A stretch of DNA of 64,000 bases from a virus, in IMG/VR virus record IMGVR_UViG_3300021197_001468, positions 1 through 64,000 of that record; one strand, 5' to 3'. The first letter of the stretch is position 1; the number at the start of each line of letters is the position of its first letter. The notes beneath the pieces are model-generated. The model made no database searches. It was not told the DNA's origin and saw only the letters and a list, made by a program, of their open reading frames with translations. Positions 26,325-32,702 of this stretch are shown here, one piece after another. A program made the translations under genes and the position numbers.

Positions 26325-26903
26325 TGAGACCTCCGCGGAGACTATAACACTGTCACGGTGGTATGGTGTTTTGAAAAATAGCTTCGGTCCGGAAAAGGGC
26401 TCTGCGGTAGGTACCATAGGCTTGCTGCTTCGGGGTGGCCCCCCCTCCCCCCAAGCCTTCGGCTTGCTTCGGCACCACCCAGCGAAGCTGGGCTACGTGC
26501 GATCCATCTCTTGGACCAGAATCGGTTCGGTCGGCCGCCGCCGCTGCGGGCGGTCCGATTGCATGAGCCGGGCCCGGCGGATGCCGACCAGGGAAGCCGA
26601 CCAGGACGACGGGCCGTCGCCCTGGTCAAGGGGGATCCCATCGGGGATCCTACAGGATCACATTTGAGAACGTCGACCAGCACGGCGCTTTCGACAAGGG
26701 CTGAATCTTTCTTGCCGCATTGGGTTGCGGGTTCCGTCTCAGCGGGGCACATTGTTTGGGCCAGGGGGGACGACGCAGTCTCCCGGCGGCACCGGCTCCT
26801 TGACATACCCCAATACGATGGACAGACGCGGCAGAGACACCGCGTACCGAGGCCCAACGCCTCGTAGTGAGGCAGGGTCAAACCTGAGAGAAGAGAGAAG
26901 AGA
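26325..26903. other. Gene-free leader region before the early gene run
   Basis: No convincing gene in 579 bases. It contains several stem-loops: AAGCC-TTC-GGCTT (26453-26465), CCCAGC-GAA-GCTGGG (26478-26492) inside a larger GGGTGG/CCACCC pairing (26433/26475), and GGATCCC-ATCG-GGGATCC (26633-26650). A GGCTTGCT direct repeat lies at 26419 and 26461. A C-run lies at 26439-26452. I see no good sigma-70 promoter; TTGACA at 26800 lacks a -10 at the right spacing. Confidence 0.5.
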
Positions 26904-27287
26904 ATGTACGTCAAGACCATCACGAAGTTTGAGAATGACCGCCTCGACGGGGATTCAACCCTCGCCATCGCCCTCCGGATTGACCTGGACGAGATCGTCC
27001 AGGAAGCTGGAGACCGTCTGTGGGACCACGTTGATGCGGAGGACGCGGCGGAATTCTACGGCGTCGACATCCTCGATCACCTGAACGATGACGAGGTGCT
27101 CGACGGCTTCTCCGTCGACGAGAAGCTCAAGAATGTGGCGGTCGAGGAGGTGGTGTCCTGGCTGGAAGGCGAGGGCTACACGGTGACCCAGGATGACGGG
27201 ACCTGGGTCCAGGTCTCCAAGTCGACAATCGAGACGATGCGGACGATCCTCAACACTGCGCGGGACCTGCTCGCTGAATGTGACTGA
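26904..27287 (+). CDS. 127-aa acidic early protein, unknown
   Basis: Preceded by an 18-base run of A and G (GAGAGAAGAGAGAAGAGA) ending at the ATG. The protein is acidic and helical (IDLDEIVQEAGDRLWDHVDA, YGVDILDHLNDDEVLDGFSV), ending in ETMRTILNTARDLLAECD. No family recognised. It is first in a run of five small genes, each separated from the next by a stem-loop and a purine-rich leader. Acidic early proteins can act as host inhibitors or DNA mimics, but nothing here shows that. Confidence 0.75.
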   Translation: MYVKTITKFENDRLDGDSTLAIALRIDLDEIVQEAGDRLWDHVDAEDAAEFYGVDILDHLNDDEVLDGFSVDEKLKNVAVEEVVSWLEGEGYTVTQDDGTWVQVSKSTIETMRTILNTARDLLAECD

Positions 27288-27296
27288 ACAATCACC

Positions 27297-27324
27297 GGCG
27301 GCGCACCTCACGGGGTGCGCCGCC
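27297..27324 (+). terminator. Stem-loop between early genes (1 of 5)
   Basis: GGCGGCGCACC pairs with GGTGCGCCGCC (11 bp) around TCACGG, just after the 127-aa stop. GGAGAAGAG and the next ATG follow within 13 bases. No U-run; more likely an RNA processing/stability hairpin or attenuator. Confidence 0.8.
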
Positions 27325-27336
27325 ATCGGAGAAGAG

Positions 27337-27441
27337 ATGAACAGAAGAGACGAACTGTTCAGGGCACTCGCCCTGGTGTGGATGACGTGGACGGCCACAT
27401 ACATGATGTGGCACGTGATCATCGCGATCACGACGCCCTGA
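27337..27441 (+). CDS. 34-aa membrane micro-protein
   Basis: MNRRDELFRALALVWMTWTA, then TYMMWHVIIAITTP. One hydrophobic segment of about 22 residues follows an N-terminal Arg-Arg/Asp-Glu patch, so it probably spans the inner membrane with the N-terminus in the cytoplasm. GGAGAAGAG precedes the ATG. It is flanked by stem-loops. Function unknown; it could be a small host-membrane modulator. Confidence 0.6.
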   Translation: MNRRDELFRALALVWMTWTATYMMWHVIIAITTP

Positions 27442-27447
27442 CCAACC

Positions 27448-27473
27448 GGGGGCGGCTCTTCGGAGCCGCTCCC
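27448..27473 (+). terminator. UUCG stem-loop between early genes (2 of 5)
   Basis: GGGGGCGGCTC and GAGCCGCTCCC form an 11-bp stem (one G-U) closed by a TTCG tetraloop. It follows the 34-aa stop and precedes a run of GA repeats and the next ATG. Confidence 0.8.
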
Positions 27474-27497
27474 ACCCAACAGAGAGAGAGAGAAGAG

Positions 27498-27725
27498 ATG
27501 AGAAAACACCTGTTCAATCAATGGAAAATCCCGGCTGACGGCAGCCCCGCTGTCGAACAGTGGGTGGTGAGTATCGAGGAGATGGGAGTCTTCGAGCGCT
27601 TCGGCACCTACGAGGAGGCGCGGGACTTCTGGAAGACGCTCGACACGCAGCCGGTGGAGAAGTGCGTGGTCTGCCACGTGGTCTTCACCGGAAACGGGTG
27701 CCGCTGCGTGCCCGGCTTTATCTGA
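27498..27725 (+). CDS. 75-aa small protein with C-terminal cysteines
   Basis: Mixed alpha/beta (VEQWVVSIEEMGVFERFGTY, EEARDFWKTLDT). The C-terminus reads EKCVVCHVVFTGNGCRCVPG, four cysteines that could bind zinc. The GAGAGAGAGAAGAG leader ends directly before the ATG. No family recognised. Part of the early cassette run. Confidence 0.7.
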   Translation: MRKHLFNQWKIPADGSPAVEQWVVSIEEMGVFERFGTYEEARDFWKTLDTQPVEKCVVCHVVFTGNGCRCVPGFI

Positions 27726-27733
27726 GACAACCA

Positions 27734-27757
27734 GGGCGGGGGCTTCGGCCCCCGCCC
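27734..27757 (+). terminator. UUCG stem-loop between early genes (3 of 5)
   Basis: GGGCGGGGGC and GCCCCCGCCC make a perfect 10-bp GC stem with a TTCG loop, preceded by GACAACCA. The leader AAGAGAGAAGAGAC and the next ATG follow. Confidence 0.85.
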
Positions 27758-27778
27758 ACAAACCAAGAGAGAAGAGAC

Positions 27779-27976
27779 ATGAAGCAGCGATACACATTCA
27801 AGTCACTCAACCTGCAGGTCCCCACCCAGGGAGAGGCCCTCGTGGGCCTCACCTTCCTCGACCCCGACGAGGGGTACGAGGTCACGGTCAAGGCCGCGGC
27901 CTACTTCATCAACCCCCAGGGATGGGGGTGGGTTCTCGACACGAACGGGGGGTCGTTCACCGTCTACGCCGACTGA
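27779..27976 (+). CDS. 65-aa small beta-rich protein
   Basis: A compact, apparently all-beta protein (YTFKSLNLQVPTQGEALVGL, GYEVTVKAAAYFINPQGWGW, VLDTNGGSFTVYAD). No family recognised. The leader AAGAGAGAAGAGAC before the ATG is identical to that of the next gene. It sits in the stem-loop/leader cassette run. Confidence 0.7.
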   Translation: MKQRYTFKSLNLQVPTQGEALVGLTFLDPDEGYEVTVKAAAYFINPQGWGWVLDTNGGSFTVYAD

Positions 27977-27995
27977 CAAGAGAGAGAGACAACCA

Positions 27996-28021
27996 GGGCG
28001 GGGAGCACTGACTCCCCGCCC
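27996..28021 (+). terminator. Stem-loop between early genes (4 of 5)
   Basis: GGGCGGGGAG and CTCCCCGCCC form a perfect 10-bp stem around CACTGA. It is preceded by the same GACAACCAGGGCGGGG context as element 3 and followed by the same AAGAGAGAAGAGAC leader. Confidence 0.85.
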
Positions 28022-28042
28022 GCATCCCAAGAGAGAAGAGAC

Positions 28043-28228
28043 ATGAGCAACAAGACGACAAGGCTGAAGATCGCGTACCGCATGGGGTACATGGCGAACG
28101 CCAATGGGCATCCCCGACTTGCCCCTGATGGAGACCCCCTCCTGTTCGCCGCGTGGTTGGACGGGTACGATGATGCGGAGATGGACCGCTGCCAGTACTT
28201 GGCAGGCGGCGTCGACGACCGAGACTGA
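28043..28228 (+). CDS. 61-aa small protein
   Basis: MSNKTTRLKIAYRMGYMANA, then GDPLLFAAWLDGYDDAEMDR. The pattern 'A..mGy.A...g...n.y......wl.Gw.dae' is shared by short phage/plasmid proteins related to ribosome-modulation-factor-like 'Rmf' helices; I give this as a weak hint only. It is the last gene of the cassette run. Confidence 0.65.
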   Translation: MSNKTTRLKIAYRMGYMANANGHPRLAPDGDPLLFAAWLDGYDDAEMDRCQYLAGGVDDRD

Positions 28229-28236
28229 GACAACCC

Positions 28237-28262
28237 GGGTAGGGGGCTTCGGTCCCCTGCCC
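28237..28262 (+). terminator. UUCG stem-loop closing the early run (5 of 5)
   Basis: GGGTAGGGGGC and GTCCCCTGCCC pair over 11 bp (two G-U) with a TTCG loop, after GACAACCC. No gene follows on plus, so this copy may be a true end of the transcript. Confidence 0.75.
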
Positions 28263-28534
28263 CTTCGTCGTTCGAGTCTCGAGCCTCAAGCCGCAGGCTC
28301 TTGGTCACCGGTCAAACCCGGCGGCCCGCGACGTCCGGAGCAGTCCGCCACCGGTTGAACCCCGGTGCATGGTGTCCGGTAGCAGTCCGGGACCGGGCTC
28401 GGCCGGGTACGCGTCCGGCCCGGTAGCAGTCCCGATCGGTGTCCGGGGCCCGGACTCGTCACCCAGGAGGACCCCGAACGAGAGCGCCCCGACCAGCCGG
28501 AGCCGATCGGGGCGAGGGAGCGCGGGCGCTGGCG
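28263..28534. repeat. Gene-free region with TAGCAGTCC repeat cluster A
   Basis: GTCCGGTAGCAGTCCGG at 28374-28390, TAGCAGTCC again at 28424-28432 and a variant GTCCGGAGCAGTCCG at 28333-28347, in a background of GTCCGG words. CGCCCCGA (28485) and TCGGGGCG (28507) can form a stem-loop that would lie downstream of the minus 106-aa gene. No promoter or gene seen. Confidence 0.7.
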
Positions 28535-28855
28535 TCAGCCGGACTTGTAGTCTTCCCGATCAGCTTCCCACAGCATCTCCATTAGAGGCGTCTCGTTCCG
28601 CGCCCGGCGCAACCACGCCCGGCCCTCGGGCGTCAGCGTGGTGTTCCAATGGCCCCCGTTGTTGTCGAACTGCTGGAAGTCCGCGAGTCTCACGGGCTCC
28701 TCGTTGGCGTGCATCTCGAAGCACTCCAGGGCCCACGCGAGCGGGCTGTCAGTCGCCGCGTCGTTGATCTCCGCCGCGATGAGTTCGCGGCGGTTCCAGG
28801 TCCTCCGTCCGCGCGCCTCGTGAGCGCGCTGGCGGGGGGTGTTGTACCGATTCAT
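28535..28855 (-). CDS. 106-aa protein, unknown
   Basis: GGAGAAG lies six bases before the ATG at 28855. The N-terminus is basic (TPRQRAHEARGRRTWNRREL), the middle helical and acidic (SPLAWALECFEMHANEEPVR), and the C-terminal part (LTPEGRAWLRRARNETPLME) resembles the last helix-wing of small winged-helix proteins. A DNA-binding role is possible. It stands alone between two repeat clusters. Confidence 0.65.
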   Translation of the reverse strand: MNRYNTPRQRAHEARGRRTWNRRELIAAEINDAATDSPLAWALECFEMHANEEPVRLADFQQFDNNGGHWNTTLTPEGRAWLRRARNETPLMEMLWEADREDYKSG

Positions 28856-29128
28856 GTCACTTCTCCTGTGGCCGGCGTCCGTTGCCGGTGCCCCAACATA
28901 CCACGGTGGAATCCTTAGCTGGAATCCTTAGCTGGAATTCCAGCTTGAACTCGAACTCGAACTCCCGAACTCGAACTCGAACTCGAACTCGAACTCGTCG
29001 CCCAGGAGGAGGACCCAGGCCGCCGCCGGTCCCGGTCCCACGCTCGCCGGTCCGGTGTCCGGTAGCAGTCCGGTCCGGTAGCAGTCCGGTGTCCGGTCCG
29101 GGCGTAGCAGTCCGGTCCCGAACGCAAG
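28856..29128. repeat. Gene-free region with GAACTC array and repeat cluster B
   Basis: GGAATCCTTAGCT is present twice in tandem (28908-28933). GAACTC follows eight times in two blocks (three copies 28947-28964, CC, five copies 28967-28996). Then comes repeat cluster B: GTCCGGTAGCAGTCCGG at 29057-29073 and 29073-29089, sharing one base, and TAGCAGTCC at 29105-29113. No gene is convincing in it. Confidence 0.8.
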
Positions 29129-29155
29129 CGACCCCGTCCGGGTGGGACGGGGTCG
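29129..29155 (-). terminator. Perfect stem-loop downstream of the DUF932 gene pair
   Basis: CGACCCCGTCC and GGACGGGGTCG form an 11-bp perfect stem with a five-base loop, seven bases after the stop of the 22-aa gene on minus. No U-run follows. Likely transcript end. Confidence 0.75.
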
Positions 29156-29161
29156 CGGGGA

Positions 29162-29230
29162 TCAGGATGCGAGGGCCACGATAGCCAGGAGGAGAGCGGC
29201 CAGGGCGACCCAACCCCGGGCCGCCTTCAC
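29162..29230 (-). CDS. 22-aa single-span membrane peptide
   Basis: Reads MKAARGWVALAALLLAIVAL then AS and stop. The GTG start overlaps the DUF932-type gene stop (GTGA). One hydrophobic helix with an N-terminal Lys/Arg patch. It is just upstream of a strong stem-loop. It is too short for certainty, but the overlap, the membrane pattern and the terminator all fit a coupled micro-protein. Confidence 0.5.
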   Translation of the reverse strand: MKAARGWVALAALLLAIVALAS

Positions 29231-30669
29231 GCCTCTGCGCGCGTGGCCATGGCCAGGGCAAATGCCCCAGCCGCGCGCTCCGCCCGGTCCCGCTGGATAG
29301 CGTCCAGGAGACCATGACTCGCAGCGCGGGACACGGCGTTGACCACGTCCGCGACACGATCCCCACCCTCGAACGCGTACCCCTTGAGGAGCATCTCGAC
29401 CGACACATCCCGGGCCGCTTGCTTATCCAGGCTGGCGAGGATCTTGTGCGCGTCCGTCATGGCCTGGACGGGCGACTCCATGTCCACCACGTCTGCCGCG
29501 GACGTGGAACGCAGGACGCCCCACCGGTCCAGGAAGTACCCCGCCGCCTGCTCTACGCCCTGCGCGGTCTGCAGGACGTCCTGCCGGACACGCTCCAGGC
29601 CAGCGGCCCGTGCCGCTGCGGCGCTGCGCACCCGACTACCCCGGTGCCGACGGTTGACCCCGTCGGCGATCCAGTCGGCAACCGTGCAGTTAATGCAGAT
29701 CACCCGCTGGAAGGAGAGGCCCCCGTGGTGCGCGGAGTTTCCGGTGTCGCCGGACCTCCCCTTGATCCCGACTTCGAACACATCGCCGACCCCCGCATCA
29801 AACGTCTGCGGGGCATGCCACGTGGCACTCCAGGTCGCGAGCGTGGTCGCCGGGTTGTAGTCCACGGACCCGCGCGCATCGGGGAGGCGATCGGCGTAGT
29901 CCTCGAAGATCGCGGTGTACTCCTCCAGGATGCTATCCACGGGCATGTCCAGATAGGACATGCTCATGGCGCGGTAGATCTGGGGTCGCCCGTCGATCGT
30001 GCGGGTGCCGACGTTGACCAGGCGGGCCTTCTCGTCGTACCCGAACCGCTCCAGATTCTGGATCTGACGGTTGAACACGTCGGCGCGCACGTCGGGATCG
30101 AGGGCCTGGAGGAGGGCCCGCGACGACGGGAACGCCGGGCGCTTGGGATCGGCGGAGCTATTGAACCGGCTGATCAGGGAGTAGAACGCGCCGGGCTCGA
30201 TAGGGAAGCCACCGGACGACGACTTCCCTTCGGTGTAGATGCGTCCGTCTTCAGTCATGCGGAGCCGGGCCGCATCGACCGCGAAGGACTTACGATCTTC
30301 GCGCCGGATCGCCTTGATCACCGGCGCGAACGCCTCGCGGATGGGCGGAAGGTCCTCGTGGAGGGCTGCCTTCGTGCGGAAGGTATCCTTCCCGATCTGC
30401 AACATCTCGGTACCGGCGTCGAACCACGTGTCGGGGATCTTCGCGGCCCACCCATTCGACTCCAGGAACGCGACGTCCTCGGAGATGCGGGCCGCCCGGT
30501 CGGGGTCGACCGTGCCAGCCTTGACGGTAGCGGGGGGCTTCGGGGGCGGAGCGCTGGGGTACCGGTCGCCGGTCATCTCCTCCAGCGTGCGTGTGTCGAC
30601 GCCTGCGGCGAATGCCGCCGCGTAGTCGGGGTAGGTGTTGCCAGTGGCGGGATCAAGGTAGCGAGTCAT
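29227..30669 (-). CDS. DUF932-type phage/plasmid protein (480 aa)
   Basis: The middle segment (SAHHGGLSFQRVICINCTVA, DWIADGVNRRHRGS) matches the 'GG..y.R.vCtNg......' core of DUF932 proteins, which occur on phages and plasmids; their function is unknown. The N-terminus has a Pro-rich stretch (APPPKPPATVKAGT). Repeated short motifs YRAMSMSYLDM and LATWSATWHAPQ are beta-rich. It is encoded alone on minus between two TAGCAGTCC repeat clusters, with a 22-aa membrane peptide coupled at its end. Upstream is AGAAGAG before the ATG. Confidence 0.78.
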   Translation of the reverse strand: MTRYLDPATGNTYPDYAAAFAAGVDTRTLEEMTGDRYPSAPPPKPPATVKAGTVDPDRAARISEDVAFLESNGWAAKIPDTWFDAGTEMLQIGKDTFRTKAALHEDLPPIREAFAPVIKAIRREDRKSFAVDAARLRMTEDGRIYTEGKSSSGGFPIEPGAFYSLISRFNSSADPKRPAFPSSRALLQALDPDVRADVFNRQIQNLERFGYDEKARLVNVGTRTIDGRPQIYRAMSMSYLDMPVDSILEEYTAIFEDYADRLPDARGSVDYNPATTLATWSATWHAPQTFDAGVGDVFEVGIKGRSGDTGNSAHHGGLSFQRVICINCTVADWIADGVNRRHRGSRVRSAAAARAAGLERVRQDVLQTAQGVEQAAGYFLDRWGVLRSTSAADVVDMESPVQAMTDAHKILASLDKQAARDVSVEMLLKGYAFEGGDRVADVVNAVSRAASHGLLDAIQRDRAERAAGAFALAMATRAEA

Positions 30670-31084
30670 TCTCTTCTCACGGTTGCGCCCGCGGGTGAAC
30701 CCCGGGGGCCCGACTACCCTACCAAGGCGGTAGGACGGTGTCCAGCGTATCTGAGCAAAAAGTTAGAACCGCCCGCGGCGTAGCCGCGCCACGAGCTACC
30801 GGAACACGCCGGTCGACTCCGCCGGTAGCTCGTGTCCGGCGGGTGTCCGGTGGTAGCAGCCCCGGTAACCCCGTCCGGTGGTAGCAGTCCGGCGGCCTAC
30901 GTCCGGCCGTAGCAGTCCGGTAGCAGCCCCGGTAACCGGCCCACCGGTTAGAGCGTCCGGGGGTAGCAGTCCGGTTAACCACGTCCGGAGCTAAGATTCT
31001 TACCCGGATCGGTTGACAGTCTGATACCGCTCCGGTATGGTGTGGATGCGCCGGGCGGATCCGGTGCAAAGGAGAAGAGAAGCA
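30670..31084. repeat. Gene-free region with repeat cluster C
   Basis: TAGCAGTCC at 30882, 30910 and 30964, and TAGCAGCCCCGGTAAC twice (30854 and 30921). GTCCGG words lie between them at 30845, 30873, 30901, 30955 and 30983. GGTTAACC and ACCGGT palindromic words occur in the same stretch. The end of the region carries a sigma-70-type promoter at 31013-31041. The dense repeats directly upstream of a promoter could be operators. Confidence 0.75.
31013..31041 (+). promoter_or_regulatory. Sigma-70-type promoter of the Gp88-like gene
   Basis: TTGACA, exactly 17 bases, TATGGT. Predicted transcription start is near 31048, then GGAGAAGAGAAGCA before the ATG at 31085. Three TAGCAGTCC/CCC copies lie within 110 bases upstream. 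Confidence 0.8.
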
Positions 31085-31720
31085 ATGGCAATGACACTCA
31101 AGGAAGCGAAGACGATCACCGGGCACAAGTCGGGGCTGGGTAAGCCGAGCAAAATGCCCGGATACAGCACGGCGATCCCGGCGTCCGCGTGTCGGACCGG
31201 TGCGAAGCTTGCGAAGATCCCGGGTAGCGTGTGCGCTAACTGCTACGCTCTGAGAGGAAACTACCTGTACACGTCCGTCAAGGAGGGACTGCAGCGCCGC
31301 ATGGAAGCGCTGGACAATCCCCGGTGGGTCGACGGTATGGTGCGTCTCGTGGCGCACTACACCGATCCTAACGATCCGCATTTCCGGGTACACGATAGCG
31401 GAGATCTGCAGTCCCGATCCCATCTGGACAAATGGGTCGCGGTCGCGCGCCGCGTTCCGGAGGTGAAGATCTGGATGCCGTCTCGCGAGATAAGAGACGT
31501 CAAGGCAGCGATGCGTGAGGTTAGCGAATGGCCTGCTAACCTCGTGATCCGGTTGAGCGCCCCGATGATCGGGCGCGCGCTCGACATCTCGGGCCCGACG
31601 TCAAGCGTCGACGCGGGCACGGGCCACCGTTGTCCCGCCCCGGCGCAGGGTAACGAATGCGGCGACTGCCGCGCATGTTGGGACCCCGAGGTCGCCAACG
31701 TCGACTATCACAAGCACTGA
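31085..31720 (+). CDS. Gp88-like phage protein (211 aa)
   Basis: The sequence SKMPGYSTAIPASACRTGAK, LAKIPGSVCANCYALRGNYL and FRVHDSGDLQSRSHLDKWVA matches the phage 'gene product 88' family pattern ('kt..fS.p...C.....C...CYA......R.h..GD'). The paired Cys residues (CRTG, CANCYA, CPAP, CGDCRACW) suggest a metal or iron-sulphur centre; the catalytic function is unproven. I start at the ATG after GGAGAAGAG; earlier in-frame ATGs lie in the promoter. The next gene overlaps its stop by one base. Confidence 0.8.
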   Translation: MAMTLKEAKTITGHKSGLGKPSKMPGYSTAIPASACRTGAKLAKIPGSVCANCYALRGNYLYTSVKEGLQRRMEALDNPRWVDGMVRLVAHYTDPNDPHFRVHDSGDLQSRSHLDKWVAVARRVPEVKIWMPSREIRDVKAAMREVSEWPANLVIRLSAPMIGRALDISGPTSSVDAGTGHRCPAPAQGNECGDCRACWDPEVANVDYHKH

Positions 31721-31857
31721 TGGCCACCGTAGCCCGAGGCGGTGGACGGCTCAGGATCTTCTGGGCCGTCTGCCGCCGATGCCGTAGCCGGTGGGGCCCG
31801 TTCCGCACCCGAGCAGAGGCCGCACGGCAGCCCGAGTGCTGCAGCGTATGCCGTTGA
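31720..31857 (+). CDS. 45-aa zinc-ribbon micro-protein
   Basis: The ATG shares a base with the previous stop (TGATG). It contains CRRC (residues about 18-21) and CCSVC at the end, a possible four-cysteine zinc site, with an Arg-rich body. Its only neighbour on plus is the Gp88-like gene, so they are likely co-translated. A perfect 10-bp stem-loop follows. Confidence 0.6.
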   Translation: MATVARGGGRLRIFWAVCRRCRSRWGPFRTRAEAARQPECCSVCR

Positions 31858-31861
31858 CCAA

Positions 31862-31887
31862 GGGCCCGGGGTACACTCCCCGGGCCC
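31862..31887 (+). terminator. Perfect GC stem-loop after the zinc micro-protein
   Basis: GGGCCCGGGG and CCCCGGGCCC pair perfectly over 10 bp around TACACT. The next gene ATG is at 31906. Confidence 0.8.
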
Positions 31888-31905
31888 GTAGCGCATGAGG
31901 TTCCC

Positions 31906-32241
31906 ATGATTGCCGTGGACGTCGACGTCCTGTCAGCGCTCGTCCGCTCCTACCTGGGCGGGCGTGTCGAGATCCCCGAGACCGTGATCGCAGACCTGGA
32001 GGACGCGCTCCCGGTCGCGCTCGGGAGGATTAGTCCGGCGGAGCTAAGCGATAGGCTGGCGCTGGGGCTGGCCAAGCGCCCCGGTCCGGCGGTTACCGGT
32101 GCGTCCGGTAGGTTCTCCGGTCCGGCGGACGTCGACTTCGCCGTCGATACCATCCGGGGGCTACGCCGCGGCGCGGTTAGTCCGGCTGAGTCTGTCGATC
32201 TCGACCGGGTTTTGTCGATTCTTCGTGCTGTCCGGGGTTGA
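31906..32241 (+). CDS. 111-aa small protein, unknown
   Basis: MIAVDVDVLSALVRSYLGGR, then VIADLEDALPVALGRISPAE and a C-terminal helix SPAESVDLDRVLSILRAVRG. Amphipathic helices, no motif. The DNA between residues about 58 and 75 is rich in GTCCGG words like those in the intergenic repeats (GGTCCGGCGG twice), so the gene may have absorbed repeat sequence. GAGG lies before the ATG. Confidence 0.65.
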   Translation: MIAVDVDVLSALVRSYLGGRVEIPETVIADLEDALPVALGRISPAELSDRLALGLAKRPGPAVTGASGRFSGPADVDFAVDTIRGLRRGAVSPAESVDLDRVLSILRAVRG

Positions 32242-32307
32242 CACCCCGGTGCAGCCGCGATAACGTACAGGTGACCCTCGGGTCTTGCTCTCTGTGTGTG
32301 CTTGGGA

Positions 32308-32355
32308 CCCATCCGTCCGTCTCCTCTTCTCTCTTCTCGGAGGCAGGCGGATGGG
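32308..32355. terminator. Large bidirectional stem-loop between converging genes
   Basis: CCCATCCGTCCGTCTCC and GGAGGCAGGCGGATGGG pair over 17 positions (one mismatch, two G-U) around the pyrimidine loop TCTTCTCTCTTCTC. It lies between converging genes (stops at 32241 and 32386), so it can end both transcripts. The loop is complementary to the GAGAAGAG-type leaders used by early genes. Confidence 0.75.
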
Positions 32356-32385
32356 TGCCCTCTGCAGGGCGACCTACGGGAGCCC

Positions 32386-32700
32386 TCAGTCCTCTGTAGA
32401 GCGCCCGAGCGCTACGATCAGGCCCTCCAGGGTCTCTGCCTGCTCCCCGTGGAGCTTCGACGCCTTGTGAAGTGCGTCCGCAGTCTTCTGGAGCTTCTTG
32501 ATCGTGGTCTTGTGCTTCGGATCCGCCTCCAGGCGGGGCTCCTCGGCATCATGAGCGCTGCTCATGTCGCTGACGCACTCATCGTGCATGGACTTCTTCA
32601 TCCGGTAGTACCCCGGTCCGCTAAAGTCCGGCTGATAGCCGTCCATAAGCTGCTTCTTGACCATGATGAAGGTAGGGATTCCGTCGTTACTGCCGTGCAT
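32386..32700 (-). CDS. 104-aa protein, unknown
   Basis: The N-terminal half is mixed (DGIPTFIMVKKQLMDGYQPD); the C-terminal half is a helical, lysine-rich coiled segment (DPKHKTTIKKLQKTADALHK, KLHGEQAETLEGLIVALGRS). No family recognised. Co-directional with, and three bases downstream of, the HTH terminase-like gene, so probably in its operon. Confidence 0.7.
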   Translation of the reverse strand: MHGSNDGIPTFIMVKKQLMDGYQPDFSGPGYYRMKKSMHDECVSDMSSAHDAEEPRLEADPKHKTTIKKLQKTADALHKASKLHGEQAETLEGLIVALGRSTED

Positions 32701-32702
32701 TC

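Noticed and set aside
26371-26667. 98-codon plus frame in the leader region
   Set aside because: No ribosome site, biased Arg/Ser/Pro composition, and it runs through several stem-loops.
26800-26819. TTGACA with TACGAT before the first early gene
   Set aside because: Only eight bases separate the two hexamers; sigma-70 needs about 17.
29314-30783. 489-codon plus frame opposite the DUF932-type gene
   Set aside because: The minus frame carries the family pattern and a leader; the plus frame is an antisense shadow.
28333-30972. CRISPR array from the TAGCAGTCC repeats
   Set aside because: Copies are short, spacing is irregular (8 bases to hundreds), no equal-length spacers and no cas genes.
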